A stretch of 64,000 bases of DNA, taken from contig NZ_VTTH01000005.1 in the NCBI RefSeq assembly GCF_008831265.1, positions 310,001-374,000 on the forward strand, read 5' to 3'. The translations under genes and the position numbers were made by a program. Below are positions 1-8,194 of this stretch, piece by piece. How positions within the stretch are numbered: position 1 is the stretch's first letter; every line of letters begins with the position of its first letter. Below the pieces are notes generated by a model that was not told the origin of the DNA, did not search any database, and saw nothing but the letters and a program-made list of their open reading frames with translations. Source of the DNA: Lacisediminimonas profundi (lineage in GTDB: Bacteria; Pseudomonadota; Gammaproteobacteria; Burkholderiales; Burkholderiaceae_D).

Positions 1-1914
1 GAGGGCGTGCTCTGGACCAACGACGCCGCCGGCCAGATGGTTGGCGAGCAACCGGGCTGGGCTGCGCTGACCGGCCAGAGTCCCGAGGAATATTGCGGTC
101 ACGGCTGGACCACCGCGATCCATCCCGACGACATCGGTCCAACGCTGAACGCGTGGGGCCGGGCGCTGCACGAGCGCACGCCGTTTTTTTGCGAGCACCG
201 GGTGCGCCGCCGCGACGGGCAGTGGCGCACCTGCTCGGTGCGCGCCGTGCCGGCCTTCGACCCCGATGGACGCCTGCGCGAGTGGGTCGGAGTACATACT
301 GACATCACGGACCTGCGGCAGACTGAAGAAGCCTTGCGTGCATCGAACCAGCGGCTCGAAATCGGTATCGAAGAGCGAACCCGCGAACGCGACCGGCTAT
401 GGCGCATGTCGCAAGACATCCTGGCCGTGGCGTCGGCGCGGGGATATCTGGTCAGCGTCAATCCGGCCTTCACCACCATATTGGGCTGGAGCGAGCAGGA
501 AGCCTGTTCGATGCCGTTCTCCCGGTTTACCCATACCGAGCACCATGCCGACCTGCCGCAAAAGCTGGCGCTGCTGCACAGCGGCTTGCCACTGGTGCGC
601 TACCGGGTGCGCTCGCGGCACAAGGATGGCGGCTTCCGCTGGATTTCCTGGACGATCGTGCCGGAAGGCGACTACCTGTATGGCGTGGGGCGCGACATCA
701 CTCCCGAAAAGGAACAGGCCGAGACCTTGCGGCAAACCCAGGCCGCGCTCCAGCAAGCACAGAAAATGGAGGCACTCGGGCAGCTCACCGGCGGACTCGC
801 GCATGATTTCAACAACCTGCTCGCCAGCATGAGCGCCAATCTCGAGATACTGAAGCTCAAGACAGCGGCCAGCGGCAGCAGCGAACTCTTGCGCCACATT
901 GACGATGCCTTGGTCATCTCGGAGCGCGCCGCTGCCCTGACCCACCGGCTGCTGGCCTTCGCGCGCCGGCAAACCCTGGCGCCCCAGGCAATCGACGTCA
1001 ACGTGCTGGTCAATTCGCTGACCGACATGCTGCAGCGCACGCTCGGGCCTTCAATCCGGCTGTCGACCGAGCTCGACCCGGCCTCGTGGATCGTGCGCTG
1101 CGATCGCAACCAGCTGGAAAGCGCGCTGCTGAATCTGGTGATCAATGCGCGCGACGCCATGCCGGACGGAGGCGACCTGCGCATCGAGACCTTCAACATC
1201 GAGCTCGGGGCCGACCACGCCAGGACATTTCATGATGTCGCGCCGGGCGACTATGTCGTGATCAGCGTGTCCGACACTGGCTGTGGCATGACGCCGGATG
1301 TCGCAGCACGGGCAATCGACCCGTTCTTCACCACCAAGCCGCCGGGGCAGGGAACCGGGCTCGGGCTATCGATGATCTACGGTTTCATGAAGCAGTCCGC
1401 GGGCCACATCAGCATCCGTTCGGTTCCTGGGCGCGGCACCACGATCAGCCTGAAATTGCCGCGCTACCAGGGATCGGAGGAGGGAGCGCCGAAGCCGGTG
1501 AACGCAGCGGCGCCTGCCATCGCCTCGGAGCGGGCGACACTGCTGGTCGTCGACGACGAGGAGGGCCTGCGTTACCTGCTGGGGGAAATGCTGGAGCTGT
1601 TCGGCTATCGCTGCATTCTTGCAGCAGATGCCATGGAAGGACTGCGCGTGCTCAAATCCGGACAGCAGATCGACCTGCTGCTCACCGATGTCGGCCTGCC
1701 CGGCATGAACGGCAGGCTGTTCGCGGATGCGGCAAGAAACATGATGCCGGAACTGCCGGTGCTGTTCATTACCGGCTATGCGGAGGACGCGGCAATGCGC
1801 GACGGCGTGCTGCAACCCGGAATGCGGGTCATGACCAAGCCCTTCGTGATGGATATGCTGGCGCAAGCCGTGCGCAGCATGTTGCACGACAGGGCGTCGT
1901 CGCCGGCAAGCTGA
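1..1914 (+). CDS. Hybrid sensor histidine kinase with PAS domains and receiver (5' end outside window)
   Basis: The frame is open from the first base, so the start lies upstream and at least 637 residues are visible. Order: a PAS/PAC sensor near residues 5-105, a second PAS near 130-235, a HisKA dimerisation helix with H-box AHDFNNLLAS near 265, a HATPase domain with N-box NLVINARDAM, G1 box SDTGCGM and ATP lid GTGLGLSMIYGF, then a C-terminal receiver with phospho-acceptor Asp in LLTDVGLPG and conserved Lys in MTKPF. No transmembrane segment is visible in this part, so the visible portion is soluble. It is a cytoplasmic signalling kinase of unknown input. It converges on the MFS gene with 31 bp between stops, and no partner regulator is adjacent inside the window. 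Confidence 0.93.
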   Translation, partial: EGVLWTNDAAGQMVGEQPGWAALTGQSPEEYCGHGWTTAIHPDDIGPTLNAWGRALHERTPFFCEHRVRRRDGQWRTCSVRAVPAFDPDGRLREWVGVHTDITDLRQTEEALRASNQRLEIGIEERTRERDRLWRMSQDILAVASARGYLVSVNPAFTTILGWSEQEACSMPFSRFTHTEHHADLPQKLALLHSGLPLVRYRVRSRHKDGGFRWISWTIVPEGDYLYGVGRDITPEKEQAETLRQTQAALQQAQKMEALGQLTGGLAHDFNNLLASMSANLEILKLKTAASGSSELLRHIDDALVISERAAALTHRLLAFARRQTLAPQAIDVNVLVNSLTDMLQRTLGPSIRLSTELDPASWIVRCDRNQLESALLNLVINARDAMPDGGDLRIETFNIELGADHARTFHDVAPGDYVVISVSDTGCGMTPDVAARAIDPFFTTKPPGQGTGLGLSMIYGFMKQSAGHISIRSVPGRGTTISLKLPRYQGSEEGAPKPVNAAAPAIASERATLLVVDDEEGLRYLLGEMLELFGYRCILAADAMEGLRVLKSGQQIDLLLTDVGLPGMNGRLFADAARNMMPELPVLFITGYAEDAAMRDGVLQPGMRVMTKPFVMDMLAQAVRSMLHDRASSPAS

Positions 1915-1924
1915 GGCTTGCCGG
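1903..1924. terminator. Stem-loop between convergent genes
   Basis: A perfect 9-bp inverted repeat (CCGGCAAGC / GCTTGCCGG) has a 4-nt loop that contains the kinase stop codon. It sits between the convergent kinase and MFS genes. There is no T-tract, so it is a structural, possibly bidirectional, terminator at best. Confidence 0.45.
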
Positions 1925-1945
1925 GAAGGTAGATGCGGACCAGCC

Positions 1946-3130
1946 CTACGAGCGCGCCGATCCGGCTTGCAGCGCGAGCCGTCCGCGCCGCGAATACCAG
2001 AGCAGGGACATCGCAATCAAGCCCAGCGGGAACAAGGAACCCCAGTTCAGCAGTGTCCAGCCCTGCGTCGTCACCAGTGCACCGGACGAGAATGAAGACA
2101 GCGCCATCACGCCGAACACGCAGAAGTTGATCGCCGCCTGCGCCTTGTCTTTTTCTTCCGGACGATAGGACTGCAGCGCCAGCGTGGTGCCGCCGGTGAA
2201 CAGGAAATTCCATCCCACCCCGAGCAGGAACAGCGCCAGCACGAAGCGCATGACTTCGACCCCGGACAGGGCCAGCGCAACGCAGGCCAGGTTGAGCACG
2301 ACGCCCGTCCACAATATCGGCATCACACCGAAACGGCGGATCAGGTGCCCGGTGAAGAAGCCCGGCGCGAACATGCCGATCACATGCCACTGCAGCACCA
2401 GCGCGGCCGATTCGAACGGATGGCTGCACTGCTGCATGGCGATCGGGGTGGCCGACATCAGCAGGTTCATCACGCCATAGCCGAGCGCCGCAGCGGACGC
2501 GCTCACCAGGAACACCGGCTGGCGCATGATCTCGCGCAGCGGCCGGCCATCAGTGCCGGTTGATTTCACCGGCGCCGGCGGGAAGGTGATGAAGGAGAGC
2601 ACCAGCATGGCCAGCAGCGCCACCGCGGCCAGCACCAGGTAGGCGCCGGCAAACGGCACCGACAGCAGGCTTCTCGAGTGGGTGGCAAGCGCGGGGCCGA
2701 CGACCGCCCCCATCAATCCGCCGGCGAGCACCAGCGACACCGCCTTTTCGCGGTAGCTGGCGACAGCGAGTTCGGCCGCGGCAAAACGGTAGAGCTGGGC
2801 ATTGGCGCTGTAATAGCCGGCAATCACGGTGCCGGCCATCAGCATCCAGAAATCCTTGTGCGATACCGCCCACGCGCACAGCAGGCAGGACAGGATCGCC
2901 ACCGCCAGGCCGGTCTGGAACGAGGCCTTGCGTCCCAGCCGCGACTGGACCCGGGCCACCAGCCCGGTCGACAGCGCCCCGCCCACCACATATCCCATGA
3001 CCGGAAGCGTCGCCATCCAGCCGACCGGCGCCAGCGCCAGGCCGACCAGGCCGTTGATTGCGATGAAGGTGACGTTATTGGTAAGGAAAAGACCTTGTGC
3101 GAGGGCGAGCAGCCAGAGATTGCGGTTCAT
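1946..3130 (-). CDS. MFS transporter
   Basis: This 394-residue, strongly hydrophobic protein has about 12 predicted membrane helices and belongs to the major facilitator superfamily (fold inferred from hydrophobicity and length). It begins MNRNLWLLALAQGLF, typical of the first MFS helix. An alternative ATG at 3166 would add twelve residues (MLFPHIDITKKK). Neither start has a good Shine-Dalgarno sequence; the 3130 ATG is preceded by nine consecutive A residues in the coding sense. It lies directly downstream of soxA in the same orientation, so it may be the last gene of the sox transcript. The substrate cannot be read from sequence. Confidence 0.85.
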   Translation of the reverse strand: MNRNLWLLALAQGLFLTNNVTFIAINGLVGLALAPVGWMATLPVMGYVVGGALSTGLVARVQSRLGRKASFQTGLAVAILSCLLCAWAVSHKDFWMLMAGTVIAGYYSANAQLYRFAAAELAVASYREKAVSLVLAGGLMGAVVGPALATHSRSLLSVPFAGAYLVLAAVALLAMLVLSFITFPPAPVKSTGTDGRPLREIMRQPVFLVSASAAALGYGVMNLLMSATPIAMQQCSHPFESAALVLQWHVIGMFAPGFFTGHLIRRFGVMPILWTGVVLNLACVALALSGVEVMRFVLALFLLGVGWNFLFTGGTTLALQSYRPEEKDKAQAAINFCVFGVMALSSFSSGALVTTQGWTLLNWGSLFPLGLIAMSLLWYSRRGRLALQAGSARS

Positions 3131-3172
3131 CTTTTTTTTTGTAATATCGATATGAGGAAATAGCATAACAGC

Positions 3173-3958
3173 CTATGGTCTCACACCGGGCGCCTCCATC
3201 GCCATTCCCCGTCCCCGCTCGGCGAGGTACAACTCCAGCTCGACCAACTCCTGCGAGCCGGCAGGATAGAGTTGCGCCCTGACGCCGTTCATGCAATTCC
3301 TGAGCCGCCGCTGCAACGACCCCACGGCCTGCCATTCGAGCCGGTAGACCGGGTAGCCGGTCGGGTGCGCCTGCGGTATTACCGCGCTGCCCAGCCGCTT
3401 GCCGGCCTGATCGTCATGACACTGCGCGCATGAAAGATTGAGCTGCCCCATGCGCGCGAAATAGCGCTCGCGGCCGCGCTCGACGAAAGGCTTCAGCTCC
3501 TTGTCCGCGGGCGGCTGCATTGCCATGCCGCGCGAGTGCAAGGCAAGCCAGGCTTCCATCCCGAGCAGTTCCTCGCTTTCCAGCTTCCAGGGCGCTGCCT
3601 GCTGCTTGCCGGTCCGGCAGAGATTGATGCGCTGCGCCAGGTTGACCGGCAGCTTGCTGGCCGCATCGAAGGCCGGATAACGGGCGGCCACGCCGCGCAT
3701 GCCGGTGCTGGCATCGCCGTGACAGGAAGCGCAGCTCTTCCCGGCGCTGCCGGCTGGCTGGCTCCACAGGGCTTCGCCGCCTTTCACCCACAGCATGCCC
3801 GGATTCTGGGTGTCGTCGCGCTGCATCGCCTGGGTCGCCGCTCCCATGAAGGCCGAGCCCGGCAAACGGCTGTCCTTGGCCTTGTCGTTATTCCTGGACT
3901 GCGCGCACGCACTGCCAACAACGAGCAGGAGCAACAGCAAGCAGGTGCGCACCGCCAT
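3173..3958 (-). CDS. soxA: SoxA, diheme c-type cytochrome of the Sox thiosulfate-oxidising system
   Basis: This 261-residue periplasmic protein has an N-terminal hydrophobic signal peptide. Two heme-binding motifs are visible, CASCH near residue 76 and CAQCH near residue 177, so it is the diheme form. The motif RLRNCMNGVRAQ near residue 222 contains the cysteine that in characterised SoxA is the modified heme ligand and active-site cysteine. With SoxX it forms the SoxAX complex that couples thiosulfate to the SoxY carrier cysteine. GTG at 3961 and ATG at 3958 are both possible starts; ATG was chosen. It follows soxZ by 7 bp. No soxB follows, which is unusual. Confidence 0.93.
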   Translation of the reverse strand: MAVRTCLLLLLLVVGSACAQSRNNDKAKDSRLPGSAFMGAATQAMQRDDTQNPGMLWVKGGEALWSQPAGSAGKSCASCHGDASTGMRGVAARYPAFDAASKLPVNLAQRINLCRTGKQQAAPWKLESEELLGMEAWLALHSRGMAMQPPADKELKPFVERGRERYFARMGQLNLSCAQCHDDQAGKRLGSAVIPQAHPTGYPVYRLEWQAVGSLQRRLRNCMNGVRAQLYPAGSQELVELELYLAERGRGMAMEAPGVRP

Positions 3959-3965
3959 CACCGCC

Positions 3966-4289
3966 CTATCCCGTCACCGTCAGCTCGACTTGTTCGCGAT
4001 GGGAAAAGCCGTTGTCGCCCTCCCATGTGAACACCAGGCTGCCGCTTTCGGTGGCCAGGGTATGGAAGGCCAGGTAGGGATTGGCCGCCGTGGAAGGAAA
4101 GAACTCGGCAGTAAACACCGTCTCGCCGTTGTAGCGGCAACTGAAGCGATGGATGATGTCGCGCGGCACCATCCTGCCATCAGAGCCGGCCCGGAAGCCG
4201 GTCTCCATCACATGCGCAATCAGGGCGCGGATCTCGATCACTTCGCCGCGCCTGGCATTTTTCGGCAGGTTGATCAGGGTGCGTGCCAT
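3966..4289 (-). CDS. soxZ: SoxZ, sulfur-carrier complex subunit
   Basis: This 107-residue protein with an immunoglobulin-like sandwich fold (family knowledge) has no signal peptide. It is normally co-exported with Tat-dependent SoxY as the SoxYZ heterodimer. The start MARTLINLP fits the family, and its ATG overlaps the soxY stop as ATGA, implying translational coupling. The sequence preserves the typical IEIRALIAHVMETGFR segment and ends VELTVTG. A longer reading frame upstream to 4349 exists but would run inside soxY. Confidence 0.93.
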   Translation of the reverse strand: MARTLINLPKNARRGEVIEIRALIAHVMETGFRAGSDGRMVPRDIIHRFSCRYNGETVFTAEFFPSTAANPYLAFHTLATESGSLVFTWEGDNGFSHREQVELTVTG

Positions 4290-4798
4290 CAGCCATCCCC
4301 CTCGATGCACGCGGCCAGCGTCACCACCACGTCCACCGTGTGCGACCAATAGCTGCCGTCGGAGAGCCTGGCGACCGCCACCAGGTTCTGCGAAGTCGCG
4401 AGCCGGATCCGCGTCGCGACCGCCGCCCGTCCGGCGCGCGGCCCGAGCGTGAAACGCGCCACGTCGGGCAGCGGATTGCGTTCATTGAAAACCGCAATGG
4501 CGACCACATGATCGGCGGCGGTCATCGGGCTGTCGACGCTGACCGTGAGCGGCACCGTGTTGCCGTTATCGACCAGGCGCGCCACCTCCAGCCTGACCTT
4601 GCCGGGACGCACGACTGCGCCGCCGGTCCACTGCGCAAGCGCGGCTTTCATCGCATCCGGCGTGGCCGAAGCGGGCCGTACCATCACCAGCGCGCCGGCG
4701 CAGACGCCGGCGGCCAGCAGCTGGCGCCGCCTGGCATCGGGTGTTTCCGGACCATACGGTCCAGGTTGCAGTTTCAGTTGCCGCTCTGTCTGGTTCAT
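4289..4798 (-). CDS. soxY: SoxY, sulfur-carrier subunit with an unusual C-terminus
   Basis: This 169-residue protein has a twin-arginine signal (DARRRQLLAAGV near residue 22), so it is Tat-exported to the periplasm. The body matches the SoxY immunoglobulin-like carrier domain. In characterised SoxY the sulfur-binding cysteine lies in a C-terminal glycine-rich arm, GGCGG. Here the protein ends VTLAACIEGDG: one cysteine (Cys164) is kept but the flanking glycines are not. The start at 4798 lies one base after the soxX stop; a longer frame to 4828 would overlap soxX. It overlaps soxZ by ATGA. Confidence 0.88.
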   Translation of the reverse strand: MNQTERQLKLQPGPYGPETPDARRRQLLAAGVCAGALVMVRPASATPDAMKAALAQWTGGAVVRPGKVRLEVARLVDNGNTVPLTVSVDSPMTAADHVVAIAVFNERNPLPDVARFTLGPRAGRAAVATRIRLATSQNLVAVARLSDGSYWSHTVDVVVTLAACIEGDG

Positions 4799-4799
4799 G

Positions 4800-5303
4800 T
4801 CAATCGCGCAGGGTGCGCAGGAATGCAATCACGTCCTCGATCTGTTGCGCGCTCAGCACCGTCTTTCCCTGCCAGGCAGGGGCCACGCGCTGCAAGCCGT
4901 CGAGCCGATAGTAGGACGGCATGATGGTCGAAGGGTTCAGGCGGCTGGCATCGACGATGCGCAGCCGCAACTGGGCTTCGCTCGAGCGCAAGCCGGCGCC
5001 GGCCAGCGTAGGCGCAAGCTCGCCCTGGAAGCGTTCCTCGGGAAACGGTCCGCTGTGGCACAGCAGGCACAGGCCGAGCTGGCGATTGGTGACAATCGCC
5101 CTGCCCCGCGCCGGATCGCCGGGCGTGCCGGTGAGGGGACGCAGGATCGCGTCGCCAGTCACCTCGACCCGCGCCGGCGGCACCGCTTCCACCGCCAGCC
5201 GGGCCTGCGCAGCGACCGTCGCCGGCAGCACGCATGCCAGGCCCACCAGGATCGGCACCCGCGAAAGACATCGCCATGCTGCGCCGATCCCGTTTTCCGT
5301 CAT
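4800..5303 (-). CDS. soxX: SoxX, monoheme c-type cytochrome
   Basis: This 167-residue exported cytochrome has one heme motif CLLCH near residue 79 and a downstream STIMPSYYR segment whose Met (near residue 128) is the likely axial ligand. It pairs with SoxA in the SoxAX thiosulfate-cysteine ligase. The ATG at 5303 is preceded by GGAGG eight bases upstream and begins a signal peptide ending near AAQA. It is the first sox gene of the soxX-Y-Z-A run, 61 bp downstream of the molybdenum hydroxylase gene. That spacer is filled by an 11-bp tandem repeat. Confidence 0.9.
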   Translation of the reverse strand: MTENGIGAAWRCLSRVPILVGLACVLPATVAAQARLAVEAVPPARVEVTGDAILRPLTGTPGDPARGRAIVTNRQLGLCLLCHSGPFPEERFQGELAPTLAGAGLRSSEAQLRLRIVDASRLNPSTIMPSYYRLDGLQRVAPAWQGKTVLSAQQIEDVIAFLRTLRD

Positions 5304-5319
5304 GCCCACCGCCTCCGTC

Positions 5320-5385
5320 CTCAAGCCTGCTTCCAATCTGCTTCAAGCCTGATTCAAGCCTCCTTCAGGCCTTCTTCAGGCTGTG
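5320..5385. repeat. 11-bp degenerate tandem repeat, six units
   Basis: Six consecutive 11-bp units are visible on the plus strand: CTCAAGCCTGC, TTCCAATCTGC, TTCAAGCCTGA, TTCAAGCCTCC, TTCAGGCCTTC and TTCAGGCTGTG. They start 17 bp upstream of the soxX start codon and extend into the last codons of the upstream oxidoreductase gene. The 11-bp period is close to one helical turn. Confidence 0.8.
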
Positions 5386-7593
5386 GTTCTTCAGCGGCAG
5401 GTCGCGGATGCGCTTGCCGGTGGCGGCGAAAATCGCATTCAGCACGGCCGGCGCAGCGACTGCGATGGTCGGCTCGCCGACACCGCCCCAGAAACCGCCG
5501 GATGGCAGCACCAGCGTTTCCACCGCCGGCATTTCATCCATGCGCAGCACGCGGTAGGTGTCGAAGTTCTCCTGCTCCATGCGGCCGCCCTTGAGCGTGC
5601 ATTCGCCGTACAGCGCCGCCGACAGGCCATAGACGAAAGAGCCCTCGACCTGGGCCTCGATCTGCTGCGGATTGACGGCATGGCCAGGGTCGGTGGCGGC
5701 GACGATGCGATGGATCTTCAGCACGCCGTCGTCGCTGACCGAGATCTCGGCGCAGGCTGCAACATAGCTGCCGAAACCCATGGTCTGCGCCAGCCCGCGG
5801 TACACGCCGCGGGCGGCCGGCTTGTCCCAGCCAACGCGCGCGGCAACCGCGTTCAGCACCGCCAGGTGCTTGGGACTGCCGGCCATCAGCTTGCGCCGCA
5901 GCGCCAGCGGATCCTGCTTGGTCGCATGGGCGATCTCGTCGATGAAGCACTCGAGGTAGATCGCATTCTGGTTCAGGTTCACCCCGCGCCAGAACCCGGG
6001 CGGCACCGGCGGGTTGCGCATGGCATGGTCGATCAGCACGTTCGGGAAGGTGTAACCGATGGAGGCTTCCGGCCCTGGCGGGTTGAGGCCCTGGAACACC
6101 ACCGGGTCCTTGCCATCCTTCATCAGCGACGGAATCACCGAAGCCACGATCGACTGGCCCGAGATGCGCATCGTCAGGCCGGTGATCTCGCCCTTGTCAT
6201 CCAGGCCGGCCGTCAGCTTGCACTGCGTGACCGGGTGGAAGCGGCCATGCAGCATGTCCTCTTCGCGCGACCACAGCAGCTTGACCGGCGTGCCCGGCAT
6301 TTCCTTCGCAATCGCGACCACCTGGCGTACCCAGTCGTGCACCGCGCCGCGGCGGCCGAATCCGCCACCGAGGTTGATCTTGTAGACCTCGCATTTCGAC
6401 TGCGGCAGGCCGGCCGCTTCCGAGGTCGCCGCCAGCGCGGCCTCCCCGTTCTGCGTCGGCGTCCACAGTTCGCAGCGCTCCGGCGTCCACAACGCGGTCG
6501 CGTTCATCGGCTCCATCGTCGCGTGGTTCTGGTGCGGGTAGGAGTACACGGCTTCGATCTTGCGGGCAGCACCGGCAATCGCCTTCTTCGCATCACCAGC
6601 CTGGTTGCCGACCACAGCCTCGGGCGCGTCCAGTCCGGCCTTGAGCCATTCGGCGACGCTGGCCGAGCTGGCATTGGCGTTGGGACCGTTGTCCCATTCG
6701 ATCGGCAGCGCATCGAGCGCAGTCTTGGCGTGCCACCAGGTGTCGGCCACCACTGCCACGGCGCTGTCGCCGACCTTGAGCACCTTCTTGACGCCGGGAC
6801 GCTTCTCGATCGCTGCGGCATTGAAGCTCTTCACCTTGCCGCCGAACACCGGACAATCCTTGATCGCGGCGTTCAGCATCCCCGGCATCTTGAGGTCGGC
6901 GCCGTAGATCTGCGAGCCGTTGGTCTTGGCAACCGTGTCCAGCCGCGCCAGCCGCTTGCCGGCAATCTTCCAGTCTTTCGGATCTTTCAGCTTGATGTCG
7001 GTCGGCGGCGCCAGCTTCGACGCTGCCGCGGCGAGCTTGCCGTAGCTGAGCTTGCGCCCGCTGGGCGTGTGGGTGACGACGCTGCTGGCGGCCCGGCATT
7101 CGCTGACCGGCACCTTCCATTGATTGGCAGCGGCCTGCACCAGCATCATGCGCGCCGCAGCGCCGCCCTTGCGCACATAGTCGTGCGACTGGCGGATGCC
7201 GCGGCTGCCGCCAGTCGAGAAATCGCCCCAGACCCGGTTGCGGGCCAGGCTCTGGCCCGGCGTCGGGTATTCGGTAGTTACCTTGGCCCAGTTGGCATCC
7301 AGCTCTTCGGCCACCAGTTGCGCCAGGCCGGTCAGCGTGCCCTGTCCCATCTCGGAGCGGACCACCCGCACCACGATCGTATCGTCGGGCTTGACCACCA
7401 CCCAGGCATTGATTTCGGGCGTGGCGGCGTTCTGTGCCATTGCACTGCCGGCAAAGGGAATATGGAAACCTACCACCAGCCCGCCAGCTGCGGCGGTCGA
7501 CGCTTTCAGGAAGCGGCGCCGGCCGCTGCTTTCAGGCGTGGAGGAGGCAGTCGTCGCGTTCCGGATCGTGTCGAGGCTCGTGTCGTGGCTCAT
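5365..7593 (-). CDS. Molybdopterin-binding aldehyde/xanthine dehydrogenase-type large subunit (IorB-like), Tat-exported
   Basis: This 742-residue protein begins with a twin-arginine signal ([15 protein letters not shown] near residue 23). The rest matches the molybdenum cofactor subunit of xanthine-oxidase-family hydroxylases of the isoquinoline 1-oxidoreductase beta type. It has the cofactor-binding stretch NLGGGFGRR near the middle and a C-terminal WGGVGEP containing the expected catalytic Glu. The family hydroxylates aldehydes or N-heterocycles with water. The start at 7593 overlaps the stop of the iron-sulfur subunit gene as ATGA. Export plus neighbouring cytochrome genes suggests electrons go to a periplasmic cytochrome c (inference). 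The substrate is unknown. Confidence 0.88.
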   Translation of the reverse strand: MSHDTSLDTIRNATTASSTPESSGRRRFLKASTAAAGGLVVGFHIPFAGSAMAQNAATPEINAWVVVKPDDTIVVRVVRSEMGQGTLTGLAQLVAEELDANWAKVTTEYPTPGQSLARNRVWGDFSTGGSRGIRQSHDYVRKGGAAARMMLVQAAANQWKVPVSECRAASSVVTHTPSGRKLSYGKLAAAASKLAPPTDIKLKDPKDWKIAGKRLARLDTVAKTNGSQIYGADLKMPGMLNAAIKDCPVFGGKVKSFNAAAIEKRPGVKKVLKVGDSAVAVVADTWWHAKTALDALPIEWDNGPNANASSASVAEWLKAGLDAPEAVVGNQAGDAKKAIAGAARKIEAVYSYPHQNHATMEPMNATALWTPERCELWTPTQNGEAALAATSEAAGLPQSKCEVYKINLGGGFGRRGAVHDWVRQVVAIAKEMPGTPVKLLWSREEDMLHGRFHPVTQCKLTAGLDDKGEITGLTMRISGQSIVASVIPSLMKDGKDPVVFQGLNPPGPEASIGYTFPNVLIDHAMRNPPVPPGFWRGVNLNQNAIYLECFIDEIAHATKQDPLALRRKLMAGSPKHLAVLNAVAARVGWDKPAARGVYRGLAQTMGFGSYVAACAEISVSDDGVLKIHRIVAATDPGHAVNPQQIEAQVEGSFVYGLSAALYGECTLKGGRMEQENFDTYRVLRMDEMPAVETLVLPSGGFWGGVGEPTIAVAAPAVLNAIFAATGKRIRDLPLKNHSLKKA

Positions 7594-8093
7594 GTTGTGC
7601 TCCCGTCCTTGTGCTGGATTGCCAGACCTGCGCTCTTGACATTGCCGCCCTTGGCGACAGCCTTGATGGCCGCGCGTACCCGGTTGTAGGTGCCGCAACG
7701 GCAGATGTTGCTCATCGCGTCGTTGATGTCGGCATCGGTAGGGTTCGGCTTGGCCTTGAGCAGCGCCACGGCGGACATGATCATGCCGCTCTGGCAGTAG
7801 CCGCATTGCGGCACATCGAGCGCCGCCCATGCCTTCTGCACCGGATGGTCTCCTGTCGGCGACAAGCCCTCGATCGTGACGATCTTGTCAGTCGGCTTGA
7901 CGCTGGACACCGGCACCACGCAACTGCGGGTCGGCTGGCCATTCAAGTGGACGGTGCAGGCGCCGCATTGGGCAATCCCGCATCCGTATTTGGTGCCGGT
8001 CAGTCCCAGCTGTTCGCGCAGCACCCACAGCAAAGGCGTGTCCGCCTCCACCTCGAAGTCGCGAGTCTTGCCATTGACGTTCAGTTTTGCCAC
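7590..8093 (-). CDS. (2Fe-2S) subunit of the molybdenum hydroxylase (IorA-like)
   Basis: This 167-residue protein carries two [2Fe-2S] clusters. The plant-ferredoxin-type set is CGIAQCGAC near residues 38-46 plus Cys58, and the second set is CGYCQSG near 97 plus CRC near 131-133. This is the standard small subunit of xanthine-oxidase-family enzymes. It lacks its own signal and would be carried out by the Tat signal of the large subunit. Its stop overlaps the large-subunit start (ATGA), so the two are translationally coupled. It follows the flavocytochrome gene after a 101-bp spacer containing an 8-bp tandem repeat and a short hairpin. Confidence 0.92.
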   Translation of the reverse strand: MAKLNVNGKTRDFEVEADTPLLWVLREQLGLTGTKYGCGIAQCGACTVHLNGQPTRSCVVPVSSVKPTDKIVTIEGLSPTGDHPVQKAWAALDVPQCGYCQSGMIMSAVALLKAKPNPTDADINDAMSNICRCGTYNRVRAAIKAVAKGGNVKSAGLAIQHKDGSTT

Positions 8094-8125
8094 TTGCCTC
8101 TCCTCCAGTGTTACATCCTCGTAGA

Positions 8126-8144
8126 GGCCGCGGCACTTGCGGCC
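8126..8144. other. Short stem-loop in the spacer upstream of the iron-sulfur subunit gene
   Basis: GGCCGC and GCGGCC form a 6-bp stem with a 7-nt loop. There is no T-tract. It may influence mRNA processing between the flavoprotein and hydroxylase genes; this is weakly supported. Confidence 0.3.
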
Positions 8145-8158
8145 GCCGGCCCCGCCTG

Positions 8159-8190
8159 TCCTACTGTCTTACTGTATTACTGTTTCACGG
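8159..8190. repeat. 8-bp tandem repeat, three to four units
   Basis: The units TCCTACTG, TCTTACTG and TATTACTG are followed by a degenerate TTTCACGG. They lie in the 101-bp spacer between the flavoprotein stop (8195) and the iron-sulfur subunit start (8093). Confidence 0.65.
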
Positions 8191-8194
8191 CATG

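Noticed and set aside
5383..7689. 768-codon plus-strand frame opposite the molybdenum hydroxylase
   Set aside because: It shows no family resemblance, whereas the opposite strand encodes a clear IorB-like enzyme.
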